Assembly (NCBI GenBank): GCA_009859145.1
Contig: VRVR01000049.1
Span: forward strand, 124,001-188,000
Length of the DNA stretch: 64,000 nt
Direction of reading: 5' to 3'
Source of the DNA: Andalucia godoyi
Taxonomy: Eukaryota > Discoba > Jakobea > Jakobida > Andaluciidae
In this document: piece after piece, positions 10,375 to 19,115 of the stretch
Position numbering within the stretch: position 1 is the stretch's first letter
Layout: each line of letters opens with the position of its first letter
The notes under the pieces: generated by a model
Database searches by the model: none
The model's input: only the letters and a program-made list of their open reading frames with translations
Told to the model about the DNA's origin: nothing
Made by a program: the position numbers and the translations under genes

Positions 10375-10728
10375 TCTGTACCTAGAAGCAAATCAAGATC
10401 AAAATATTCAAAATAATAGAACAAAATTAAAAATAATAATAATAATAATAATAATGCGAACACACACGCACACACACACACACACACACGAACACTGAAG
10501 AATAAGAGCGATAAAATACAAACAGACAACAACAGCCAGGAAACCATGTGTGAGAGATCCCGTAGATCAGAGAGAGAGAGAGAGAGATCGCGTCTTGTTG
10601 GAGCGGATGTCACTGGCCCAAGAAAATGTCATCGTGACATTTCATTTTTCGCCGTTCCTCTAACATTCGGGGGGATTTCTGTTTTTTATTGGAATTATTT
10701 ACAGAAGTTGAAGCCATTCAAAGTTTTG
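10375..10728. repeat. Gene-free stretch with (AAT)n, (CA)n, (GA)n and a short palindrome
   Basis: Upstream region of the SR-like gene. It holds an AAT run at about 10432-10455, a CA run at 10461-10489 and a GA run at 10569-10587. An inverted repeat AATGTCA-tcg-TGACATT lies at about 10625-10641 and could be a transcription-factor site. No gene is seen. Confidence 0.6.
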
Positions 10729-11736
10729 TCAACAAGCCTTGGGCAGTGGTGACAACGGTGATGGCGGAAGAAGATGGTGAGCGGCATACAGAGCAATAAG
10801 AAAAGCATCTGTAATGTCAAAATTAGATGCATGCAACTGCTTTGAACGCGGTGTCAGCTTCCATTCATACACGTTTTTCGGAACCAAATCTGCGAGCTGG
10901 TCGAATACTTGCTGCTTGTTCAGCATAGCCGTGCTGCTACTTCCTTTTGCAAACATAACACTCCTCGCATTCTCCCCGTTCGCAGATGGAGGCTCCAGCG
11001 CAGAAGACAGCGAGAACTGGCGCAGAAACGATCTCGCAGTCACGGCATTCACAAGAGTGATCTGCTCGAAGCACTCGCCAACCTCATGTCTGTTCGCCTC
11101 GCCATCGCCATCACCATCGACATCGACATCGCCATTACCATGAGTACTGCTCGTCGTCCGCATCTTGTGGATTGCTTGTTGATTTTCGAATCGATGCGAA
11201 AGAAACGTTTCTGCACAAACAAACTGAGAAAGCGCGTTCATCTGTGCCAGTCCAGTCAGAACACGCCGGTTTGTGCGTCCTCCTGCAAAGTTGAAGAGAA
11301 AGTCTTCCAACGCGACCGAGTATCGGACATCGGGCCCGATACTGAGTTCGAGAGTCTTGCGAATTTCACACAGCTGGTTCTTCATTGCAAATGCCTTTTC
11401 AGGAAGCGAAACTGCATCAGAAGTATCGAGAATCGAAGCATGCACCACACGCAGTACACTCCGTGTGTCGCGCTTGTCGCTTGGAGCAGGAATAGGACAT
11501 GATTCCTTCGACCCCTTTTTCTTCGGCATACTTGATGGTATGTTGCGAACGCAAAGCACTGGATGGAAAGCAGCAATTCGTTCGGTGCTCATTGCAGCGG
11601 GGTTCTGATGCAACAACACCACACATCCCGTCGATTTTGTGTTGACATCCAGTCCAATCGTCATCCACAAAGTCCGCTGATTCTGGACTTGCGCATGTAA
11701 ACTTGAAACATGTCGTGCCCACCAGATCCTTTGCAT
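10729..11736 (-). CDS. RuvC/RNase H-fold resolvase-like protein, probably mitochondrial
   Basis: A 335-aa protein if started at the ATG at 11736. That start yields a basic, amphipathic N-terminus (MQRIWWARHVSSLHAQ) like a mitochondrial presequence. The open frame extends to 11823, but its first residues lie inside a dispersed repeat. Four acidic residues have RuvC-like spacing: Asp30 in TIGLDVNTKSTG, Glu144 in VALEDFLFNF, and Asp307/Asp310 in the C-terminal motif FDITDAFLIAL. The last matches the DxxDA motif of RuvC-type Holliday-junction resolvases. Overall similarity to RuvC, Cce1 or Ydc2 is low, and the middle has Ser/Asp-Gly linkers. A mitochondrial DNA junction resolvase is the best guess. 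A catalytic role in another RNase H-fold family is possible. Confidence 0.6.
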   Translation of the reverse strand: MQRIWWARHVSSLHAQVQNQRTLWMTIGLDVNTKSTGCVVLLHQNPAAMSTERIAAFHPVLCVRNIPSSMPKKKGSKESCPIPAPSDKRDTRSVLRVVHASILDTSDAVSLPEKAFAMKNQLCEIRKTLELSIGPDVRYSVALEDFLFNFAGGRTNRRVLTGLAQMNALSQFVCAETFLSHRFENQQAIHKMRTTSSTHGNGDVDVDGDGDGEANRHEVGECFEQITLVNAVTARSFLRQFSLSSALEPPSANGENARSVMFAKGSSSTAMLNKQQVFDQLADLVPKNVYEWKLTPRSKQLHASNFDITDAFLIALYAAHHLLPPSPLSPLPKAC

Positions 11737-11790
11737 AGTCCACACCATCACACACGCTGTCACGCAGTCATGCGCAACCAAGACATGCGC

Positions 11791-12426
11791 ACCGTTGAAT
11801 AATAACACGTCATTGTCATGCATACGGAAGGAAGTATGAATAAACAGACACGGTCAATACTGGCCGACAGTAGCACGTTTGTTTCACAGGGAATTCGTGC
11901 TTACGCACGCTCGGCCAGAATTCAGCCGGTGACACAGGCTCTGCATTTTCGACACTCTTTAACGCAGCATCCGTAGCCATCTATCATTCTATCATTCGTT
12001 GGTTCTGCTTTATTTATTCAAATGTGGGCGTGAGTGCGCTGGGATGACACATTCGCCTACGCCTACGCCGCTCGATGCAGGGCCTCCTACGTCCCGCAGA
12101 CCTCCTAAGAGACCACGTGTCACTACGCCTACCGCCTCTTCCTCTCGTATCTCCAGGTGCATCAATCGCTGCAACTGAGGACACGAAAGTGCCTGCTGCA
12201 AGGGCCGTCAGAATCAAAATGCACCCTTCTCAGAAACAACGTGTCACGCTGAGAAAGTGGCTCACCGATTGATCGAGATTGGGAACGGAGCGCGGAGCAT
12301 TTATCTGAAGAGCGCCGTGAGGCGTGTTGGGGGCCGATCCCCTTCCCGGCAACGGGATGCAAGACTGAATATGCATGTCTACTCGTAGATATGCATGCTC
12401 AGTGTATAGTGTAGACGTTCAACGTT
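11791..12426 (+). mobile_element. Dispersed repeat copy 1: decayed element with OrfB/Fanzor-like N-terminal relic
   Basis: About 636 bp is closely matched by 23767-24332 elsewhere in the window. The ends look like imperfect inverted repeats. The left end (11791-11827, starting ACCGTTGAA) compares with the reverse complement of the right end (12426-12389, starting AACGTTGAA), and both end in a CATGCATA block. Inside, plus-strand frames hold a Pro/Thr-rich segment with a basic patch (RRPPKRPRV, near 12105-12130). After one frame change comes VRIKMHPSQKQRVTLRKWL (about 12212-12268), which then hits a stop. That phrase resembles the helix-turn-helix start of IS605 OrfB/TnpB and Fanzor proteins. 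A further frame encodes ARSIYLKSAVRRV. No intact nuclease domain remains. Copy 1 carries about 75 bp (near 11937-12015) that is missing from copy 2. No target duplication is obvious. Confidence 0.5.
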
Positions 12427-12741
12427 TTGTCCTGCGTTTTCCGATGTCGGTGAATCACAAATACCATTTTTAAATCTCCGACACACCTTTTTTGAAAATC
12501 GCCCGATGGCTTCGATCGCCCCCAATGCGAGAGAAAAACTCGTGCAATCTGTTGTAGAGGTCGCAAAAGGCAATCTCTCTGAAAGTCTTACATATGCGCT
12601 TCGCACCGCCTTCTCATTTCTCATTTCTCATTTCTCATTTCTTATTCCGCACAACCACGACGCGTAAGAGCCAAGAGAGTCCCGCGGTGGGAAGACGATC
12701 CGAAAAAGAAGGAAAGAAGGAAAGAAGGAAAGGAACGAGAT
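12427..12741. other. Gene-free remainder upstream of eIF2B-gamma
   Basis: No gene is seen. It contains a short tandem run of TTCTCATTTC at about 12612-12640 and a GGAAAGAA purine run at about 12708-12735 just before the eIF2B-gamma start codon. Confidence 0.5.
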
Positions 12742-14541
12742 ATGAGTCGACTGCGTGATTTTCAGGCTGTTGTGCTTGCTGGTGGGTCTGGAGTGCGTCT
12801 TTTCCCACTTGCCTCGGACCCTGCTCTGCCAAAACACACGCTTCCTGTGTGCAATAAGCCGCTGATCTCGTACGTTGTATCATCACTTGTGAGCTACCGA
12901 ATGTCTGAAATTATCGTTGTCACTTCAGAATCCCAAAAATCGGCTGTCTACGATGCATTGCTTGCGTTCGTCACGGCGTCGCATGGCACTCCAGGCGCTC
13001 CGACGTCGGCTCCCTCGACACCCGTTTCTGCACAGTCTCAGAATCCAACCATTGCTTTCTCGATTCAGAGCGCGGCGGTTGGGTCGCTGGTCACGATCGG
13101 CATTCTTGGTGCTGGACATGCAACCAACAGCACTGGAACCGGCACCGGCACCAGCACCAGCACCGGCACCAACAGCAGTACCGCCGCCAGCGCCAGCACC
13201 TCCATCATCAGCACCATCACTCCGTACTTGACCACGTTTCCAAACATTTCTCTGACTCCAAATCCATCCAGCGCATCTGTTCCCGCGGCAGCGTCAGCAA
13301 GTCATCCAGGTTCAAGCGCGTCTTCCACTGTTGCTGGAGCGCCTGGAGCATCACCGGCAGGAAGCTTTGGTGTAACCGGTGCGGGTTCGTTGGCAAGCGC
13401 GAATGCAGGAACGAACCTTAGTGGTGGCAGCGGAAGCAGCAGTAGTAATGCAAGCGTGAATGCAGGCATGACATGGTCTGGAAACATGGTTCCTTTGCGC
13501 TTGTTCATTTCTGCCAACGCAGACGATTCTGCGTCCTCCGTAAGAATGCTGGCAGAGCGACAGCTGATTAAGCGCGACTTTTTTGTCCTTCCAGGAGACC
13601 TCATTTCACTTTTGTCTCTGCGAAAGCTTGCTGATTTGCACAGAACACATTCTGCAACAGTGAGTGTAATGCTTGTGAGGAGAGACAAGGAAAAGGAAGC
13701 GGGCGCTGCATCTGCGGCAGATTCCGATGACGGATCTTCGTCGCAGTTTGTTGGGCTGGATGCCAACGATCGAAAGAGGCTATTGTACTATGCTGCCGAA
13801 GGTGACCTGGACGATTCCGTCGACTTTTCGAAATCTGCGTTGCTTGCTCATCGAAACAATATGCGAATTACGAATGCACTGCTCGATACCCACATCTACG
13901 TCTTTGCAAAGTCTGTTGCGGACTTGCTGATCCAGAAACGGAATTTTGAGTCTCTTCGCCACAACCTTGTTCCGTATCTTGTTCGAAATCAGTTCAAGCA
14001 CTCGGCCTCCTTCCAGCCTCCTCCCGTTGACCAGGAGCTTGCACTGACGATGTCGTCTGCGGCAGACAACGTGATCAATCGAATTCCATGCATCGCGTAC
14101 GTCCCCGAGGAAAAGGCACTCTCGATCCGTGTGCTGTCGGTCAAGGCGTACTTGGAGGCCAACTTTGCAGCGTGCCTGGCGTTCGGTCTTGGAAACGGCA
14201 AGGAAATCGGAGAAAAGTTTGAAAAGAAGCTTTTTATTGGCCAAAAGGACTGCTGTGTCGGGGCGGCATTGCGGTTTGAACCTGGAGATAAGCCGTCTTC
14301 CATTAAACGGTGCGTTGTGGGAGATCGGGTTGCGATTGGGAAAAATGTTCGTTTGGAACGATCGGTGATTATGGACGATGTCGTCATTCCCGATGGCGTC
14401 ACAATCTCGGGCTCCGTCGTTGGCCGAGGTGTGCGCATTCCTGCAGGTGTGCAGTCCATCAAGAACACCAGCGTCGCTCCAGGCTACGTATTCGAAGATA
14501 TCATGCGCGAGTACACAAGCGCAACACTCCACAAAGATTGA
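12742..14541 (+). CDS. EIF2B3: Translation initiation factor eIF2B subunit gamma
   Basis: A 599-aa subunit of the catalytic half of eIF2B, the GDP/GTP exchange factor for eIF2 in the cytosol. The N-terminus has the nucleotidyltransferase-like fold (FQAVVLAGGSGVRLFPL, then LPKHTLPVCNKPLISYV). The C-terminus has the left-handed beta-helix (hexapeptide) repeats: IKRCVVGDRVAIGKNVRLE, SVIMDDVVIPDGVTI, GSVVGRGVRIPAG. The animal protein is about 450 aa. The extra length is a Ser/Thr/Gly/Ala-rich insertion at about residues 80-245, partly encoded by ACCGGC/ACCAGC repeats near 13131-13200, which splits the first half of the domain. The reading frame stays intact across it, so it is either a disordered loop or, less likely, an unrecognised intron. 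Confidence 0.88.
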   Translation: MSRLRDFQAVVLAGGSGVRLFPLASDPALPKHTLPVCNKPLISYVVSSLVSYRMSEIIVVTSESQKSAVYDALLAFVTASHGTPGAPTSAPSTPVSAQSQNPTIAFSIQSAAVGSLVTIGILGAGHATNSTGTGTGTSTSTGTNSSTAASASTSIISTITPYLTTFPNISLTPNPSSASVPAAASASHPGSSASSTVAGAPGASPAGSFGVTGAGSLASANAGTNLSGGSGSSSSNASVNAGMTWSGNMVPLRLFISANADDSASSVRMLAERQLIKRDFFVLPGDLISLLSLRKLADLHRTHSATVSVMLVRRDKEKEAGAASAADSDDGSSSQFVGLDANDRKRLLYYAAEGDLDDSVDFSKSALLAHRNNMRITNALLDTHIYVFAKSVADLLIQKRNFESLRHNLVPYLVRNQFKHSASFQPPPVDQELALTMSSAADNVINRIPCIAYVPEEKALSIRVLSVKAYLEANFAACLAFGLGNGKEIGEKFEKKLFIGQKDCCVGAALRFEPGDKPSSIKRCVVGDRVAIGKNVRLERSVIMDDVVIPDGVTISGSVVGRGVRIPAGVQSIKNTSVAPGYVFEDIMREYTSATLHKD

Positions 14542-14905
14542 ACGCACGGAAAACAAAAATAAAATGAAAATAAAATAAAATCCCTTCCTCTGCACAAGCA
14601 TGACTGGTTTGCAGTAGTAGTCTCTCAATGAATTAAAAACAATATTCCGCGTTCAGCATTGACGTCATCAAACGCAACATACGGAAGACACTCGTTTGCG
14701 TAGCTGCAATTGCGACGTGTTTCTCGGATCTTTCCGTTCTTGTTTTTTCCTTCTTTTTTTGTGGTTGTTGTTGTGACGACGTTGACACTATTGTGGTGGT
14801 TCCTGTCTTTTTCTTGAGCATCCAGGTGCGTGGTGCGTGGTGCGTGGTGCGTGAGTTCGGTGGTTCGTGTGGTTCGTGTGGTTCAGCAGATTTTTCTTTT
14901 TGGAG
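14542..14905. other. Gene-free stretch between eIF2B-gamma and EF-Ts
   Basis: It holds an A/T-rich 3' flank, then T-rich sequence with short direct repeats (GTGCGTG units at about 14823-14851 and GGTTCGTGT units at about 14860-14883) just upstream of the EF-Ts start. No gene is supported. Confidence 0.5.
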
Positions 14906-15871
14906 ATGGTGTTTCGCGTGTGTCGGTTTCTGCAGAGTAGCACGACGGCGAGCAGCGGTGCGCAAGGCACTGTTCTTTTGAAGGAGCTTCGCGTTCGTTC
15001 CGGCGCAGGAATTCTGGACTGTAAAAAGGCGCTTGAAGCGTGCAGCAATGATATGGACGCCGCATTTGATTGGTTGAGACAAAAGGGAATTGCGACTGCG
15101 ACGAAGAAGGCTTCCAGGGTAGCTTCGGAGGGTCTTGTGGCGGCAGTGACGTCTGCCGACCATTCACGCGCATCGGTTGTCGAAGTGAACTCGGAAACGG
15201 ACTTTGTCGCCAGAAACCCCGAGTTCCAGGTGCTTGTTTCGGACCTTGCAAAGTACACACTGGACCGCCAAATCAAGGGCGACGGGCTCAAAGCGGACTC
15301 GGTTGCACAAGCCAAGGTCGTTGCGCTGGTTGGGAAGATCGGAGAGAACTTGCAGATTCGTCGATCGGCGTTTGTCGAGGCGGTGCAGGATGGGCTTGTG
15401 CATGCGTATGTGCACAACCAGATTGCGCCTGGATCTGGCCTAGGGCAGATTGGGACGCTGGTCTCTGTTGCACCTTCGGCAGGCGCCCGGGTGTCCAAGG
15501 AGGACCTTCGTGCGACTGCGAATGAAATGGCAATGCACATCACTGCAATGAAGCCAGTGTATCTGACAAAGGAGCAGGTTCCTGCCGAGGTGCTGGAGAA
15601 GGAAAAGGAACTTCTGCGAGAACAAGCCAAGGAGACCGGGAAGAGCGGGCCGCACCTCGATAAGATCATCTTAGGGCGTCTGGGACGATTTTACGAAGAG
15701 CAGTGCTTGTTGGATCAGAAGTTCATGATTGACGCCAAAAAGAGCGTTTCTCAGATTCTGAAAGAGAGAAACATTACTCTCGCCGGTTTCGAACGGTTTG
15801 CGCGAGGTGAAGGAATTGAAAAGCCAAAGGAAGACTTTGCTGCAGAAGTGCAAGCACAGGCTAAGAAGTAA
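14906..15871 (+). CDS. TSFM: Mitochondrial translation elongation factor EF-Ts
   Basis: A 321-aa guanine nucleotide exchange factor for mitochondrial EF-Tu. The start at 14906 gives a short basic presequence (MVFRVCRFLQSSTTAS). The UBA-like N-terminal domain follows at about residues 23-60 (LLKELRVRSGAGILDCKKAL). The diagnostic motif NSETDFVARN lies downstream, then two core subdomains. The C-terminal part keeps the bacterial-like pattern (LLDQKFMIDAKKSVSQIL, then a C-terminal module ending in Lys). It belongs with GUF1 and bS16m, also in this window, in the organellar translation system. No intron is apparent. Confidence 0.93.
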   Translation: MVFRVCRFLQSSTTASSGAQGTVLLKELRVRSGAGILDCKKALEACSNDMDAAFDWLRQKGIATATKKASRVASEGLVAAVTSADHSRASVVEVNSETDFVARNPEFQVLVSDLAKYTLDRQIKGDGLKADSVAQAKVVALVGKIGENLQIRRSAFVEAVQDGLVHAYVHNQIAPGSGLGQIGTLVSVAPSAGARVSKEDLRATANEMAMHITAMKPVYLTKEQVPAEVLEKEKELLREQAKETGKSGPHLDKIILGRLGRFYEEQCLLDQKFMIDAKKSVSQILKERNITLAGFERFARGEGIEKPKEDFAAEVQAQAKK

Positions 15872-16101
15872 AGCACGTACCAGAAGAAGGCGGGGCGGAG
15901 GGAAGCAGATGAGTTCTGCTGATGGAGCTAGAGGAGCGATCGACATCAATATACACATCATCTCGGAATGCATAACCGAAAAACAAAACGTCATTTTTAC
16001 CACAATCAGATCATCCAGGCAGGCGCAAAAAAACAGCGCGTGCAATTAAGTCACATCCAGTATACAATAATGAAAGAAAAGAAAAAGAAATGAAAAAAGG
16101 C

Positions 16102-18567
16102 CTACGAAATGAGCTTGATGGAAAGGCTGTCTGCAGAAACGTGGATCACATTGAGCTCTTGGTAAGTCTTGATGGTTTCCTCCAGGAGTGGCCTTGTGAA
16201 GCCACGGGCGATCACCTGTGGAAGGATTTCCTCCACAAGATGCGACCCGGCAGGATCCTTCTTGAGATGCTCACGAATGATGGCATAGATTGCAGAGATG
16301 GGATCGGCTTGTGCATTGTTTCGACCGCCGGTTCTACGACCATGTTCATCGTCATTCACGAGAGCAGACTTGGAAGCCTGCATAAGTCGGATGGCTTCTT
16401 CCACATCCGATTGCTCCACTTCCTCCGCAAACCGAAGTCTCGCCATGGCCTGGGACAGGCGCAGAACAGACAGAAGCGTACGGGCAGTCGTATACGAATG
16501 TGCATCTTCTCCCGAGGCATGCTCCACTCTTCGCATATCTACATACGACGAAACGAAATAATCCACCAGTTCCTTTGGAACCACAGGCGAATACTTGCGG
16601 GCATGCGCAATGTACGCACGGAGTTGCTGCGGACTCAAATACTGCAAGCTTGTACCGCTTTCGTTGGTGACTTCCTCTAAATCATCATCAGGAGGAACGG
16701 TCAAATTCTGATGAACATACGTCACATGGCGAGCCAGGCGTGAGTCTCGCTCCGGATTTGCATCATCTGTCAATACAAACAGAACGTCAAAACGAGATAG
16801 CAAGGCGGCTGGCAAAGCAATATTTTGCGCCGGCGTCCTGCGTCGATCGTAACGGCCATACAGAGGATTGGCAGCTGCAAGGACCGATGCACGTGCATTG
16901 AGCGTTGCTTGCATTCCCGCCTTTGCAATGCTGACAGACTGCTGCTCCATGACTTCGTGAATTGCAGACCGATCATGATCATCCATCTTGTCAAATTCAT
17001 CGATGCAGCAAATTCCCATGTCTGCAAGAACCAGTGCACCTCCCTCCAAAGCAACATCTCCAGTGATGGGGTCCCGAACCACCGCTGCGGTAAGACCAAC
17101 GCCGGAAGATCCCTTTCCAGTTGTGTAAACGCCGCGCGGAGCCGTTTGGGAAACGAATCGCAGCAGCTGCGACTTTGCGACTCCCGGATCTCCCATCAAG
17201 CACATGTGCAAGTCCCCACGAATTCTCATGCCATCCGGCGTCGAACGCGGTGGTGCGCCGCACAACAGCAACAGCAAGGCGCGCTTCACATCCTCGTGCC
17301 CGTGAATTTCCGGAGCAATCGAGCGAGAAAGAATGGAGTAGACCCCGTGGCGCTGTGCCAAAGACTCGATAATCCGAATATCGTCCTCGGTAAGCTCGTA
17401 CTGGTCGTATGATCTTTTCTGCGGTTCGATTGACATCGCCTCGACAAACGTATCCGCAAGCAAACCGGCCTTCATAGCCCGGAATCCAGTTCGTGGAACA
17501 GGCAGAAACACACCCGAAACATGAATCATGTCTCCCGGAAGACATTGTCGGGTGAGCTCGCCGTGTGCATGGATTACCATTGTTCTCGGGATGTGGCCAA
17601 CAGGCACATCCTGCGGTCGTTCCTGAATTCTGATCTCTTGGAATCGGTCCATCCGCGAGCCGCGGGTTTGCAAAACAAGTCTTCCACCGCTATTTCCACC
17701 GTCCATGCCTTCCTGCTGTCCATACGCAGCTGCAGGATTTGTGGATCCCGCCAATCGACGATGATTTGCGCAATTTGGCAACGGACATTGGATCAACGGC
17801 TTAAACGAACGAGCGGTGACTTCTTGATACACCTCGGTCGAGCACGATTCGCAGACGTATGTAGCCACCTTCATTTCCGGTCGCACATCTGATACTCGCG
17901 TAACAATACCGGCAATCGAAACCAAATGACCGATGTGCTGTGCACGGACCGACCGAATAGCAACTGGCTTTTCCTTTGACGCGCTCTTGAAGGACACTTC
18001 AAATCTGCGTCGAAGTGCGGGGGGAATAGACTGGATCGCTCTTCGTCGAACAAGATCCTCCACCGAATGTGCAGTCAACGCGTCCATGTCAACATCGGCA
18101 TCCCGATCATCATCGTTGTTTGCAGATGCCGTCTGTGATTCTGACGCAGCCTGTTGCGAAAGCGTGTTCATGAGGAACTGATCGGCTCGAATTGCTCGAT
18201 CGGCAGCCGCAATTCGTTGGGTCATCAGCACATCAAAGATGTCCGTGTCCACCAGCGGTTTCGTGGGCTGCGGCAACAACTTTTCAATCGCATCTTCAAT
18301 CAATGCCCTGTATCGAACCGAGTTTCGCAAGATGTTGTATCCAAGATCCTTGTCCGGCGCCTGGTTAAATACATCATCCAAGTTAATTTCAACAAGCTTC
18401 AAATCGCGATTTGCGACATCCTGGATCATCCGAAGATACTTGTATTCTCCAGTAACCGGAGACTGGTACGTCTGGAGAAACCTCAGAACCTTTTGCAGCT
18501 CAGAATCATAGTTGATGTTCAGATTGAGCGACGGCTGTTGCGGTTGCGCTGGTGCATTATTCGACAT
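16102..18567 (-). CDS. MCM7: DNA replication licensing factor MCM7
   Basis: An 821-aa subunit of the MCM2-7 replicative helicase. The N-terminal zinc-binding Cys residues are at about 239, 242, 261 and 266 (CESC...CPLPNC). Walker A is GDPGVAKS at about 459-466, Walker B with the MCM signature CIDEFDKM starts at about 521, and the arginine-finger SRFD is at about 591-594. Assignment to MCM7 rests on family-specific wording: LYLQTRGSR-like VLQTRGSRMDRFQE, VPVGHIPRTM, TGKGSSGVGLTAAV and the C-terminal LAILRLS-like segment (LLSVLRLSQAMARLRF). An insertion rich in Asp/Ser (about 135-165) and another at about 270-295 are lineage features. The gene diverges from the gamma-CA gene. E2F-like sequences lie upstream (see findings). 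Confidence 0.96.
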   Translation of the reverse strand: MSNNAPAQPQQPSLNLNINYDSELQKVLRFLQTYQSPVTGEYKYLRMIQDVANRDLKLVEINLDDVFNQAPDKDLGYNILRNSVRYRALIEDAIEKLLPQPTKPLVDTDIFDVLMTQRIAAADRAIRADQFLMNTLSQQAASESQTASANNDDDRDADVDMDALTAHSVEDLVRRRAIQSIPPALRRRFEVSFKSASKEKPVAIRSVRAQHIGHLVSIAGIVTRVSDVRPEMKVATYVCESCSTEVYQEVTARSFKPLIQCPLPNCANHRRLAGSTNPAAAYGQQEGMDGGNSGGRLVLQTRGSRMDRFQEIRIQERPQDVPVGHIPRTMVIHAHGELTRQCLPGDMIHVSGVFLPVPRTGFRAMKAGLLADTFVEAMSIEPQKRSYDQYELTEDDIRIIESLAQRHGVYSILSRSIAPEIHGHEDVKRALLLLLCGAPPRSTPDGMRIRGDLHMCLMGDPGVAKSQLLRFVSQTAPRGVYTTGKGSSGVGLTAAVVRDPITGDVALEGGALVLADMGICCIDEFDKMDDHDRSAIHEVMEQQSVSIAKAGMQATLNARASVLAAANPLYGRYDRRRTPAQNIALPAALLSRFDVLFVLTDDANPERDSRLARHVTYVHQNLTVPPDDDLEEVTNESGTSLQYLSPQQLRAYIAHARKYSPVVPKELVDYFVSSYVDMRRVEHASGEDAHSYTTARTLLSVLRLSQAMARLRFAEEVEQSDVEEAIRLMQASKSALVNDDEHGRRTGGRNNAQADPISAIYAIIREHLKKDPAGSHLVEEILPQVIARGFTRPLLEETIKTYQELNVIHVSADSLSIKLIS

Positions 18568-19115
18568 TCACGGATCAAAACAGCAAAACAAACAAAAGGA
18601 AGAAATGATACACAAGAGTATGAAACAAACAGTCTAGGCAACGCTGCAAATACCGAAAACGGGGACAAAGATCATAAAACACAATTTAAAATTAAAAAAA
18701 AAAGAAAGGGAAAGGGAAATAGTGGTTTGGAGAATGGTGGAGTGGTTCTTAATTAAATATTTGGCCTTTTGATGACTGATTCTTTCATGCATTTCGGGGA
18801 AAGATGTGTCTCCCCGCCCAAAACAAGCAATGGTCAGACAATGTCAGAGATGTCATTCGCGGGAGATGCTTACAGCCGCGGTCGTTCGCGTTGTTTTGGG
18901 TGTTGTCAGTTGTCAGTCCCCGTGCAGAATGACACTCTCCTTTTGGAATAGCAAAAGGTCACGGTTCCCTCGATTCCCTCGTGTTTTTTTTATCTCCAAT
19001 GCTTTCGGTTTCCTCTTGTTGTTGTTGTTGTTGTTGTTCTTAAATTTCATTTTTTTAATTTGTGCGATTGTATTGCGTTCGTTCAGTTCTCCTTGCTGGT
19101 CCACTTCTGAATACA
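18568..19115. promoter_or_regulatory. Shared upstream region of divergent MCM7 and gamma-CA genes
   Basis: A 548-bp gap. The minus-strand read of 18811-18824 (TTTTGGGCGGGGA) and the plus-strand TTCGCGGGA at 18856-18864 resemble E2F/DP sites, as expected for a replication gene. (TTG)n at about 19017-19038 precedes the gamma-CA start. No RNA gene is seen. Function is inferred. Confidence 0.45.

Noticed and set aside
13780-14628. Minus-strand 282-codon frame opposite eIF2B-gamma
   Set aside because: Antisense of the conserved C-terminal beta-helix of eIF2B-gamma; no recognisable domain.
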